Of a stretch of 64,000 nucleotides of DNA, positions 21,699 to 33,008 are shown piece by piece; position 1 is the first letter of the stretch; each line of letters begins with the position of its first letter. Source of the stretch: Macrostomum hystrix (taxonomy: Eukaryota; Platyhelminthes; Macrostomidae); contig CATNEN010000015.1 in the NCBI GenBank assembly GCA_950097015.1, positions 789,501 through 853,500 on the forward strand, read 5' to 3'. The position numbers and the translations under genes were made by a program. Under the pieces are notes generated by a model. The model was not told the DNA's origin, searched no databases, and saw only the letters and a list, made by a program, of their open reading frames with translations.

Positions 21699-22376
21699 TT
21701 AGTCGTATCCAATAACAACTGGGATGTCGCCGTTTGATCGGCCTGCTAAGTGCAGCAACCCTGGGGATGCGTGAGGCTGCGGCTGCTGCCCCTGCGGCCG
21801 CGCCGGCTGGAGCTCCTGCAGCCTGCAGGCGCAGTTCTCCAGCCGCAGAGGCCTCAACTCGAGCTGGTCACCGGAGCAGATGGCGGCGCAGAGGTGGTAA
21901 GCTTTGCGGATGAGACGCACGGAGAGGCCGCCGAGGGCGCCACAGAACAGCAGGTTGACACCAAAACCGGCCACGCACAGGTAGAGCTGGTTCCGCTTGG
22001 CCTGTCTCTCGCGGTTGTGCATCACTGTTGTGGTCACAAAGTAGAACAGCGCGATAAGGCTCATGATCAGCTGCACGAGGAGGCAGGGCACGGCCATGGA
22101 GTTGAATAGCAGAGTTTTGAGCAGTCCGGAGACGTAACTCGAGCCGTAAGGCGTCATCTTGAACAGCACAACCGCTGTGATGCCGGAGCCAACGTAGGCT
22201 ACGCCGAATGCAAAGGCGATGAGGCTGAGCGTGAAGCTGACAAAATAATAGGCATAGTTGCTGCCAGGATCTTGATCGAAGCTGATCTGCGTGAACAGCC
22301 GGAACAGGACAAGGATCACGAAGGTGAGGGCCGAGATGCCCAGCACCAACTGCAGGTAGGCGAGCGGCCGGTCCAT
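21699..22376 (-). CDS. four-helix membrane protein, family not recognised
   Basis: One open frame of 225 codons starts with ATG at 22376 and stops with TAA at 21699. Four hydrophobic segments are clear: roughly residues 6-28, 40-72, 85-118 and 130-155. A short charged loop (H-N-R-E-R-Q-A-K-R-N) separates helices 3 and 4, which puts that loop in the cytosol. The C-terminal 60 residues are hydrophilic and Gln/Pro-rich with a few Cys. The layout is that of tetraspan proteins in general (MARVEL, MS4A, claudin-like), but I see no tetraspanin CCG motif and no claudin W-GLW-C-C signature. It converges on the giant gene; the 3' ends are about 0.25-0.8 kb apart. A 5' UTR exon or upstream intron cannot be excluded. 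Confidence 0.7.
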   Translation of the reverse strand: MDRPLAYLQLVLGISALTFVILVLFRLFTQISFDQDPGSNYAYYFVSFTLSLIAFAFGVAYVGSGITAVVLFKMTPYGSSYVSGLLKTLLFNSMAVPCLLVQLIMSLIALFYFVTTTVMHNRERQAKRNQLYLCVAGFGVNLLFCGALGGLSVRLIRKAYHLCAAICSGDQLELRPLRLENCACRLQELQPARPQGQQPQPHASPGLLHLAGRSNGDIPVVIGYD

Positions 22377-25300
22377 GATTCACACGAGCACGCAGTCAGC
22401 TCTGCAGCCGATGTGAGCAGAGTCTGTGGGACGGGGGTAGGCTTTAATGCAGGATTTCAATCTGGAGTGGGTTTCTCGATCAGGGACGCTCATTCTCTCC
22501 GGAAGAGTTCCTGTTTGCTAAGCTAGGGCTCGATGCCGCTTGCTCAACGAGTTGTTAGCAGAGACCGGTCTGCTGCAGCTCTCTGTTGGCCGATCAGTCC
22601 CTGACGAACAAGACCCACAATGAGAGCTGCTGGCCTCAGAGCACAGCCGCGGCCCGCGACTGCTGAGAGCCGTCAAATGAAGAGGCAGAGACAGACTGCG
22701 AGCTGACGCGTGCTGATTTCCCGCTTCTCCCAATCTAGGCTGCAAAACTCGACCCGATTCCGATTTGAACTCAATCTGCTCGCTTCTTGCAGCTGCTATC
22801 AATCAACTCCACTCACTCCAGGACCAGTGACATCGCCTGGTTTTTCTTCCTCCAGCGCATGGCACTCGAAAACTTTACAATATGCAACGGGTGTATACAA
22901 CCCTATAAATGTTGGTCTGATACTATTTTGAGCAGTCAACGGTTAGTTCAAAGCTTCCACAAGTTGGATTCGGTGTGAAGTGAAGCCCAGACATGGACAT
23001 GAACGCAAAAGCACAGGTACTTACTCTCACATTCGAGAACTCGCAGCCAGGTAAGTGAGCAACTTGGCTCGAAGATTTGGCCAACTCGAAGAATGGAAAT
23101 TGGCGGCTAATTTGGCTAAAGAGGTCAACTTGGACGGAGCTAATTTTCTAGTCCGCTTAGCTTGGCCAATCACTTTTAGAGCTGGAAAATGAGAGCACTC
23201 GGCGGCCTTCTCAACCGAGCTGTGCTCATGATCGTCTTCCGCTGATCGCGCCCGCCTGCTGTAAGTGATCTGGCGCAGAAACAGGCCCTTCACGCCAACG
23301 CAATGCTCTCAGCCAGCAGACCTGCCAAACACATACACACTCCTCCTCATAGGCTGTCTCTCCCTCCAACCCTCCCTCTGCCTCCTCCCAACCCTGGGCA
23401 GAGGGTGGAGACGCAGAAGGGTCACAGAGAGGCAGCTGCTGAGTCTTAATTTATTGGACCGGCCAGACTTAAAGGGCGGGTGATGGTGGGAAAGACGGCA
23501 GTTGCGCCTGCGCGTGTTGGGGGTGAGGCTGGGAGCCTGGGACTTGGGAGTCTGGGACGCAGAAGGCTGCGCGTAGAAAGGAGAACGGAAAGAGGCCGGA
23601 GGGAGGCGGCACCACCGGTTCAGTGGCGCACAATGGGCTGGAGGACTTGGGAGCGCCAAAATTGAATCCCAAGAGTATAGGGCGAGGAGGGCAGGACGGT
23701 GGCCCCCACCTTCCTCGGCCGCCGGAGTCCCTGGCGCCCACCTCACGGCTCCTCCGCTTTTCTCACTCTGCTTTGCTTTAGCATGCTGCGGTGCGGTATG
23801 AGCGACTCCAGAAATGTTCCAGCAACGCGCGCCCCCCTGCAGTCCATTCAGTCTTGCCAGCTACCTGATTCCTAGGAGCTTGTTCATCCGATCTCGGGAG
23901 TGGTCCTCATCACTGCTTGCCCACTGGGACTCTGGGGATACGGCTAGATGTCAACTGCAGGCTCCCTTCAGTCCTTACTTTTTGCTAAAAATATAGCAGT
24001 CCATCCGATACGGCTTACGGCCCAGACTCGAGCCCAGACTGATTGTCAGACGCCAAGCCTTTGTTCTTTCTAGCCTGAAATACTAATGAAATTTGCGTTT
24101 AGCTCCTAGCTGTGTAATCCATCCTGCTCCTGCATCCGTTTTATGACTGGCAGAAAATAATAGTAAAAAACATTGAGAAACAAAGCAGTTAGATATAGTC
24201 ACCCACTGTATATTTTTGTCATTTATGAATAATTTTGCATGTCATGCAATATGACTTTCAAAAGGCAAAAAAAATTTACATCGTTGATACTCGCTGACTT
24301 CAAAACGTTTGACCCCTTTGAAGCCTTTCTAAGAAGTCTAACATTTTTTACTTCCAGAATTGCCTTGAAAATGACAATCCTGTGAGGTGTGCGTTCCAGG
24401 GTGCAGACTTGCGAGTTTGAACAAGACGGCACCACAATGGCAGTGAGATGGGCTGTGCATTGCATATTGCATACTAATTGATTTTACTCTCCTGACAAAA
24501 CTGTCATGGTTCCTGCTCTGGTGTGCTATTCGCAGAGTTCTGTCCTATAATAGCTTAGATAAAGTATCTATAGAAATTTATCTAAGCAGACTGCACCTTA
24601 TGGAATCTTACAAGCCATTGTGTTTGGTCTATTTGGTTCTCTAAATGCAGCATTACTTATATTCTCGCAAGCTTTCAAGACTACTTAGACTGGCGCGTCA
24701 TCCTTGAGCACAATGTGAGGATCGTTGAGAATCGGAAACTAGCGCCGCAGCTTTGAAAATGCGATCACAAATTTGGACTGGAGTTATTTGAGCAGGATTT
24801 CACTTAGAGACGTACTGGCTGGCCGTACTCACGAATTGAGGAAACGAAATGCCTGGCCAGGTGCCACCTTAGTTAAGCATCTCTTTGAGTTGAACGGACT
24901 GCGCCCAGGGGAGCCTGTCCAATTTACCTGCTAAGCCCGCATCCGCTTTGAGCAGCAAGAGCTCATTACCTGGGCTGTGGCGGGCAGCCAAGGCACAGAT
25001 TTCGCCACAGACAAGGAAGCAGAAGCTGCTTTTGAGGCTCAAAGAGTTCAGGGGCCAGTGAGGTACAGAAGTGGGAGAAAATGGGGTTGATTTGCTCTGG
25101 GTGAATGGTGAATAGGCACGCCCTCGTTTTGATCGAATCGACTAAAGCTAAATCATATTTCGACTAAAAGTTGCCGAATCGGCTCTTTGAGTCCATTCTT
25201 ATAAATTTTCTGCGGCACTGTTTGGATTTTAATTCCATCGAAAAGATAGAGCTAAGGACTTAACTAAATTCTGAAAATGGAGCTTTGTTTTTTTTTAGTT

Positions 25301-25902
25301 TGTCAGCAGTTAAAGCAGTGCTACATTGGGAGTTGCACATTCTATGCGATGCTTTTCCTAAAAGTTTGTTTCCCTAATGGCTGACTCAGGCATTGTACTG
25401 AGGCCTCCTCCAATGGTCCATTCACTGACTGCAGCTGCAGAGTCGCTGCAGGTCTTGCTTGCACTCAGACAGAGGGGTCGGTGATGAAGTGAGGCAGCGA
25501 CAGGGGGAGACGCATCCTGCTCCAGCCAGCCAGCATATGCAAATCAGGCAGGCACTGACCTCTGCTGAGCGGCTTTCAGCTCATCAATTACAGTGCGCCA
25601 GAACCCGCCGACATCTGCGGGCCAAGCCCACTCGCTCTGAAATCTTTGCATTCTGAAAAGCGTTTCGCGCCCCCTAAAGTCAGTGACAGGACCGGTGCTC
25701 AACTCTGACATCCGATCCGGTGAGAAGTTCTCACACTGTCGGTGGGGCTGAAGCATAAATCAACAATTGCGGACGACATTATGCTGAGAGAGTGAAATTC
25801 ATTATTCAAACAGAAGCTGTAATATCTGCATTTCTACAGCAGTACGTATGAAACTGCTCATAACACGCGCATTTTCCGCTCATGCTTGAGCCTCTCTCAG
25901 CG
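22377..25902. other. intergenic region, no supportable gene
   Basis: 22377-22990 is probably the 5' flank and UTR of the minus-strand four-helix gene. A TATA-like CTATAAAT (22903-22910, plus strand) lies 83 bp before an ATG at 22993, whose frame meets a possible donor at 23017; no continuing exon was found. 23300-23760 is GC-rich with overlapping open frames on both strands that look like composition effects. 24100-24600 is AT-rich and includes a perfect hairpin at 24553-24587. An octamer-like ATGCAAAT is at 25537-25544. Mixed-composition DNA from 24650 to 25780 shows no coherent splice-linked coding frame on either strand. Confidence 0.5.
24553..24587. repeat. perfect 11-bp inverted repeat (hairpin)
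   Basis: GCTTAGATAAA at 24553-24563 is the exact reverse complement of TTTATCTAAGC at 24577-24587, with a 13-base loop. It does not extend further. It is too short for a typical microRNA precursor and has no evident target-site duplication, so its nature is open. Confidence 0.55.
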
Positions 25903-26652
25903 TCAGTTCTCCCGGATGCAGTAAGATTCCAGCCGTTGGAAATCCGACAGTTGGAGAATTATAGCGCTCATTCCATAGCAGTAGACTGAACCATTCAGGC
26001 TGTTCGCACTCGCTGAGGAGTACCCAATTCGCAGGCATTCAAACACAGACGAGTCCGCTTTAGCACCCAGGTCCATTGGGTAGGCCCTCTGAAACCGGCC
26101 ATAGAGGGTGCCGTTGAAGTAGTAGTGCTGGTAGGCGGTCCTGTTGTACGCGCAGCCGGCAGACAGCAGGGTTGGCTCCGTGGTTGCCGGCAAGAAGGTG
26201 TCTGATTCGGCCAGGTATTTGCCGTAGCCACCCTGAGTCCAGTGGGTGTAGCCGTACAGAAAATTGCTACGCTTGGCCAGCATGTTACCAGTCCTGTACG
26301 GGGAGCTGCAGGCCCTGAATACATGATAGAACTGGTACCTGAAATATGCGATTGCAGATTCTAGTTGCATTCCGCTGATCATAGAGTTCTAAAATGGTAT
26401 GAACTTACTCGCAATTCATTACGTGCCGCGCAAGCATATAGAATGAGTACACTTTTCCATAGTCCAAGTACTGCTGAAATCCAGGAGTCTCGGTACTCAG
26501 ATATGAGCTCGGACTTCCCTTGAGTACAGCGCCGTCGCTTCCCACAGATGCATCACTGGCAGTAAGGTAGTGCTGTCTCGGATTCACTTCGTTCACCAGG
26601 CCACTCTTCTTAAACCTGTAGAACAGCTTCATCTGCAGCTCAGTGAGCAGAT
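25903..26652 (-). CDS. unrecognised protein, two 3' exons visible, 5' partial
   Basis: Minus-strand exons 26652-26409 and 26338-25903 are joined by a 70-bp intron with GTAAGT donor and TATTTCAG acceptor; the phase-2 junction keeps the frame. The first visible exon begins after TTTTGTAG and reads LLTELQMKLFYRFKKSG, so earlier exons lie upstream (toward higher coordinates). No exon of matching phase was found before the repeat array. The visible 225 residues have scattered Cys, many Tyr and Phe, N-x-S/T sites (NRT, NGT, NGS) and no long hydrophobic segment. This suggests a secreted or lumenal domain, but I recognise no family. The ending SYCIREN is followed by TGA. Open-frame continuity across a good intron is the main evidence that it is a real gene. 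Confidence 0.6.
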
Positions 26653-27149
26653 CTACAAAAGGAGATTTAATTTTGTCTGCTGCAAGTTTATCGGTGCGCA
26701 GTAATTTCAGAAGCTTTTGTTAGCATATTCTACGCGTCAATAGCAGAGCCACTAGTGAGAGGCAACTCGTCTTCCCCTGTACCTCACTTCAAACCGCCTC
26801 TGCAACAGCAACAGCACTGATGAATGCGTCGGCTTCGCCAAAAGCACGCTTTGGTCAGAGTTTTTGCTGGACCATTGTGTGTTAGTAAGTTCGTTCCCCT
26901 ATAGTAGATAAAATTAATATGTGTGATGACTTCATATATCCCCAAATCAAAAGCAATTTTTCACCATGACATTGCACAAGACTCATTCTCTAACTCTCAG
27001 TGCTGCTTAAGTCTCTGATAAAGTGAGTTGTGTCCATAGATCTTATATATAGGTATAGGTTGCGTCACTCGTCCCGTAAGTAATTACGAGTAAGATCAAA
27101 GAACTTTACGTTTGCTAGGGTGTTATGTAACGACAACATACAATCTCTC
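26653..27149. other. flank between the minus-strand gene and the composite array
   Basis: This should hold upstream exons or the promoter of the minus-strand gene. An open minus frame at about 26770-26880 encodes a short hydrophobic run (VLLLLQ), but its possible donors do not give the phase needed by the next exon. Near 27069-27093 ACTCGT and ACGAGT form a small inverted repeat. No gene is supported. Confidence 0.4.
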
Positions 27150-28802
27150 TCTAAATATACTAATTTTCACGTGTTGTTTGTCTGTCTGTGTGTGTGTGTG
27201 TGTGTCAGTTCGACATCTCCTACTAGAATACTGACAAGTCAACTTTGAAACTTATATGGGAAAATGGGAAATTTTCCGAGGAAGGCTATAGGCTATTTTA
27301 ATTCTGAAATTTCAAATTCTATGATCCTCAAAAAAGCAGAAAGGCTATTAAGTAGTATATAGTAGGCAAATGTCCTTCCCGCTGTGATGAAATTGGCCTC
27401 GGTTAAATGAGTTGCGTCAACATTTTGTGCCTATCTGTTTAGTGTATTTTCTCTCCAGTGGAGGGTTGGCAGTCGGTTTGAAAATGGGGCGGAGAGTTGG
27501 CCGTACGCACATTCTAACTGTCCCTGTGTATTGGCGGAGAGAGGGTGCCGCGAGTTATTTCTATTGAGGGGTCTGATTTGTTCAATATTGAAGTGCGTAC
27601 AATGGGCAGGGCAGAGTTGGCTGGGTTAAAATTCAATTGATAAAATTTGAATTGGGCCTCTCAGTGTAGGCGGAGAAGAATGTACTTACTAAAAAACTGG
27701 CTGCCCTTTGCGCTAAAGGCAATGAAATTTCAACTGTGAATTATTATTTTGCTTTTTAACATTTGAAAAGAACTGAGGCGATTTGAGATCAGGCAATGGG
27801 AGATCAGGCGATGGGAGATCAGGCAACGGGAGATGAGCCGATGGGAGATCAGGCGATGGGAGATCAGGCGATGGGAGATGTGGCGACGGGAGATGAGGCA
27901 ATGAGAAATGAGGCGATGGGAGATCAGGCGATAGGAGATGTGGCGACGGGAGATGAGGCGATGGGAGATCAGGCGATGGGAGATCAGGCGATAGGAGACG
28001 AGGCGATGGGAGATTAGGCGATGGGAGATCAGGCGATAGGAGATGAGGCGATAGGAGATGAGGCGATGGGAGATCAGGCGATGAGAGATTAGGCGATGGG
28101 AGATGAGGTGATGGGTGATCAGGTGATGGAAGATGAGGCGATGGGAGATGAGGCGATGGGAGATGAAGCGATGGGAGATGAGGCGATAGGAGATGAGGCG
28201 ATGGGAGATGAGGCGATGGGAGATCAGGCGATGGGAGATCAGGCGATGGGAGATCAGGCGATGGGAGATCAGGCGATGGGAGATGAGGCGATGGGAGATC
28301 AGGCGATGGGAGATCAGGCGATGGGAGATGTGGCGACGGGAGATGAGGCAATGAGAAATGAGGCGATGGGATCAGGCGATGGGAGATGAGGCGATGGGAG
28401 ATTAGGCGATGGGAGATCAGGCGATAGGAGATGAGGCGATGGGAGATGAGACGATGGGAGATGATGCGATGGGAGATCAGGCAATGGGAGATGAGGCGAT
28501 GGGAGATCAGGCGATGGGAGATCAGGCGATGGGAGATGAGGCAATGGGAGATGAGGCGATGGGAGATCAGGCAATAGGAGATGAGGCGATGGGAGATGAG
28601 ACGATGGGAGATGATGCGATGGGAGATTAGGCGATGGGAGATGAGGCGATGGGAGATAAGGCGATTGGAGATGAGGCGATGGGAGATGAGGCGATGGGAG
28701 ATCAGGCGATGGGAGATCAGGCGATAGGAGATGACGCGATGGGAGATCAGGCGATGGGAGTTCTCTCCCCTCAACCTCCTCCGGAGGAGGAGTTTAGCTC
28801 GT
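27150..28802 (+). repeat. composite unit 1
   Basis: Start motif with full TCTAAATATAC at 27150, TG-rich microsatellite to about 27207, short core to about 27786, 15-bp minisatellite 27787-28760 (about 65 copies), end block to 28802. The text after the microsatellite reads CTACTAGAATACTGACAAGTC, closer to units 6 and 7 than to units 2-5. Confidence 0.75.
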
Positions 28803-30365
28803 AAATATACTAATTTTCACGTGTTGTTTGTCTGTGTGTGTGTCTGTGTGTGTGTGTGTCAGTTCGACATCTCCTCCTAGAATACTGGCAACTCAGCGTT
28901 GAAACTTATATGGGAAAATGGGAAATTTTCCGAGGAAGGCTATAGGCTATTTTAATTCTGAAATTTCAAATTCTATGATCCTCAAAAAAGCAGAAAGGCT
29001 ATTAAGTAGTATATAGTAGGCAAATGTCCTTCCCGCTGTGATGAAATTGGCCTCGGTTAAATGAGTTGCGTCAACATTTTGTGCCTATCTGTTCAGTGTA
29101 TTTTCTCTCCAGTGGAGGGTTGGCAGTCGGTTTGAAAATGGGGCGGAGAGTTGGCCGTACGCACATTCTAACTGTCCCTGTGTATTGGCGGAGAGAGGGT
29201 GCCGCGAGTTATTTCTATTGAGGGGTCTGATTTGTTCAATATTGAAGTGCGTACAATGGGCAGGGCAGAGTTGGCTGGGTTAAAATTCAATTGATAAAAT
29301 TATCGGGCCTCTCAGTGTAGGCGGAGAAGAATGTGCTTACTAAAAAACTGGCTGCCCTTTGCGCTAAAGGCAATGAAATTTCAACTGTGAATTATTATTT
29401 TGCTTTTTAACATTTGAAAAGAACTGAGGCGATTTGAGATCAGGCAATGGGAGATCAGGCAATGGGAGATCAGGCGATAGGAGATCAGGCGATAGGAGAT
29501 GAGGCGATAGGAGATCGGTCGATGGGAGATCAGGCGATGGGAGATCAGGCGACGGGAGATGAGCCGATGGGAGATGAGGCGATGGGAGATCAGGCGATGG
29601 GAAATCAGGCGATGGGAGATGAGGCGATGGGAGATCAGGCGATGGGAGATCAGGCGATGGGAGATGTGGCGATGGGAGATGAAGCGATGGGAGATGAAGC
29701 GATGGGAGATGAGGCGATGGGAGATCAGGCGATGGGAGATGAGGCGATGGGAGATTAGACGATGGGAGATGATGCGATGGGAGATTAGGCGATGGGAGAT
29801 GAGGTGATGGGTGATCAGGTGATGGGAGATGAGGCGATGGGAGATGAGGCGGTGGGAGATGAAGCGATGGGAGATGAGGCGATGGGAGATCAGGCGATGG
29901 GAGATGAGGCGATGGGAGATGAGGCGATGGGAGATGAGGCGATGGGAGATGAGGCGATGGGAGATTAGGCGATGGGAGATCAGGCGATGGGAGATGAGGC
30001 GATGGGAGATGAGGCGATGGGAGATCAGGCGATGGGAGATCAGGCGATAGGAGATGACGCGATGGGAGATCAGGCGATGGGAGATGATGCGATGGGAGAT
30101 TAGGCGATGGGAGATGAGGTGATGGGTGATCAGGTGATGGGAGATGAGGCGATGGGAGATGAGGCGATGGGAGATGAAGCGATGGGAGATGAGGCGATGG
30201 GAGATCAGGCGATGGGAGATGAGGCGATGGGAGATGAGGCGATGGGAGATGAAGCGATGGGAGATGAGGCGATGGGAGATGAGGCGATGGGAGATGAGGC
30301 GATGGGAGATGAGGCGATGGGAGTTCTCTCCCCTCAACCTCCTCCGGAGGAGGAGTTTAGCTCGT
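28803..30365 (+). repeat. composite unit 2
   Basis: Short core to about 29425, minisatellite 29426-30323 (about 60 copies), end block to 30365. Its microsatellite pattern (TGTGTCTG between TG runs) is shared with unit 3. Confidence 0.75.
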
Positions 30366-33008
30366 AAATATACTAATTTTCACGTGTTGTTTGTCTGTGT
30401 GTGTGTCTGTGTGTGTGTGTGTGTGTCAGTTCGACATCTCCTCCTAGAATACTGGCAACTCAGCGTTGAAACTTATATGGGAAAATGGGAAATTTTCCGA
30501 GGAAGGCTATAGGCTATTTTAATTTTGAAATTTCAAATTCTATCATCCTCAAAAAAGCAGAAAGGCTATTAAGTAGTATATAGTAGGCAAATGTCCTTCC
30601 CGCTGTGATGAAATTGGCCTCGGTTAAATGAGTTGCGTCAACATTTTGTGCCTATCTGTTTAGTGTATTTTCTCTCCAGTGGAGGGTTGGCAGTCGGTTT
30701 GAAAAAAAATGGGGCGGAGAGGTGGCCGTACGCACATTCTAACTGCCTCTGTGTATTGGCGGAGAGAGGGTGCCGTTAGTCAGTTCTATTGAGGGGTCTG
30801 ATTTGTTCAATATTGAAGTGCGTACAATGGGCAGGGCAGAGTTGGCTGGGTTAAAATTCAATTTATAAAATTTGCGGGCCTCTCAGTGTAGGCGGAGAAG
30901 AATGTGCTTACTAAACTGGCTGCCTTTTGCAGAAATTTCAACTGAGAATTATTAATTTGCTTTTTTAAGATTTGTGGATAAAATTTGTACTGCTGGAGAG
31001 AACTTGAAGTTCTAAATCCAGAGATATAAATTTCATTGCTGAATTCCGAAAATTGGGGATGCCAAGGGCAAATAAAGTTTTTATACTTTTGCAATGCTTT
31101 CAGCTGAGTGTACAGTGTCTCGGCGAGATTGCTAAGGAGAGAGAATTCGCCACAATACAGTTTCACACATTCCTATTCTCGAAGGCGGACTGTTGAATTT
31201 TATTTATTGAAATTCGCACCTCTGACTGAGCGGGGCCCGGAGAACTCGCTGTTGTCAATATTAATGGCTCGGACTTCACCTGTTTTAACGGGTGGGGTTT
31301 AATTTAAAGTTGATGGAGTTCGCGCGATATGATTTCTAGCCCCTCAATCTTATCCGAAAGTTGTCGTCTATTTTAATTCTGAAGATTCTGGGCATGGTAG
31401 CTAAAGAAAAATTGGTCAATTTTGAATTGTTTTCAACAGTTTAGTCGGACAAAAGGCGGTTTACGCACATTGCTACTTTCAGACATCATTGGGTGAGGAG
31501 TTTTTGGTTAGATGAGGCGATGGGAGATGTGGCGACGGAAGATGAGGCAATGGGAGTTTAGGCGATGAGAGATGAGGCGATGGGAGATGAGGCGATGGGA
31601 GATGAGGCGATGGGAGATGAGGCGATGAGAGATGAGGCGATGAAAGATGACGCGATGGGAGATCAGGCGACGGGAGATGAGGGGATAGGAGATCAGGCGA
31701 TGGGAGATGAGGCGATGGGAGATCAGGCGACGGGAGATGAGGGGATGGGAGATCAGGCGATGGGAGATTAGGCGACGGGAGATGAGGGGATGGGAGATCA
31801 GGCGATGGGAGATCAGGCGATGGTAGATGAGGCGATGAAAGATGAGGCGATAGGAGATGAGGCGATGGGAGATTATGCGATGGGAGATGAGGCGATGGGA
31901 GATGAGGCGATGGGAGATGAGGCGATGGGAGATCAGGCGATGGGAGATGTGGCGACTGGAGATGAGGTGATGGGAGATCAGGCGATAGGAGATGACGCGA
32001 TGGGAGATGAGGCGATGGGAGATGAGACGATGGGAGATCAGGCAATGGGAGATCAGGCGATGGGAGATTAGGCGATGGGAGATTAGGCGATGGGAGATGA
32101 GGCGATGGGAGATCAGGCGATTGGAGATCAGGCGATTGGAGATGAGGCGATGGGAGATCAGCCGATGGGAGATCAGCCGATGGGACATTAGGCGATGGGA
32201 GATCAGGCAATGGGAGATCAGGCGGGGGAAGATCAGGCGATGGGAGATCAGGCGATGGGAGATCAGGCGATGGGAGATCGGGCGATGGGAGATGAGGCGA
32301 TGGGAGATCAGGCGATGGGAGATGAGGGGATGGGAGATCAGGCGATAGGAGATGAGGCGATGGGAGATGAGGTGATGGGAGATGAGACGGTGGGAGATCA
32401 GGCGGGGGAAGATCAGGCGATGGGAGATCAGGCGATGGGAGATGAGGCGATGGGAGATTAGGCGATGGGAGATCAGGCGATAGGAGATGAGGCGATGGGA
32501 GATGAGACGATGGGAGATGATGCGATGGGAGATTAGGCGATGGGAGATGAGGTGATGGGTGATCAGGTGATGGGAGATGAGGCGATGGGAGATGAGGCGA
32601 TGGGAGATGAAGCGATGGGAGATGAGGCGATGGGAGATCAGGCGATGGGAGATCAGGCGATGGGAGATCAGGCGATGGGAGATGAGGGGATGGGAGATCA
32701 GGCGACGGGAGATGAGGCGATGGGAGATGAGGCGATGGGAGATGAGGCGATGGGAGATGAGGCGATGGGAGATGAGGCGATGGGAGATGAGGCGATGGGA
32801 GATTAGGCGATGGGAGATCAGGCGATGGGAGATTAGGCGATGGGAGATGAGGCGATGGGAGATGAGGCGATGGGAGATGAGGCGATGGGAGATGAGGCGA
32901 TGGGAGATTAGGCGATGGGAGATCAGGCGATAGGAGATGACGCGATGGGAGATCAGGCGATGGGAGTTCTCTCCTCTCAACCTCCTCCGGAGGAGGAGTT
33001 TAGCTCGT
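30366..33008 (+). repeat. composite unit 3, long-core form
   Basis: The core is about 1.15 kb because a block at about 30940-31500 replaces the usual core end. The minisatellite spans 31511-32966 (about 97 copies). Only unit 6 carries the same extra block. An open minus frame in it (31166-30858) is shared with unit 6 by descent and has no other coding support. Confidence 0.75.

Noticed and set aside
23309-23746. Overlapping open frames of 60-145 codons on both strands
   Set aside because: The region is GC-rich, so stops are rare by composition. The products are low-complexity Pro/Arg/Ser-rich and have no splice partners.
25537-25544. Octamer ATGCAAAT as a POU-factor site or snRNA promoter element
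   Set aside because: A single 8-mer is expected by chance at this scale, and no adjacent promoter or RNA gene was found.
26770-26880. Upstream signal-peptide exon for the minus-strand gene (run VLLLLQ)
   Set aside because: There is no in-frame ATG, and the possible donors give phase 0 or 2 while the next exon needs phase 1.
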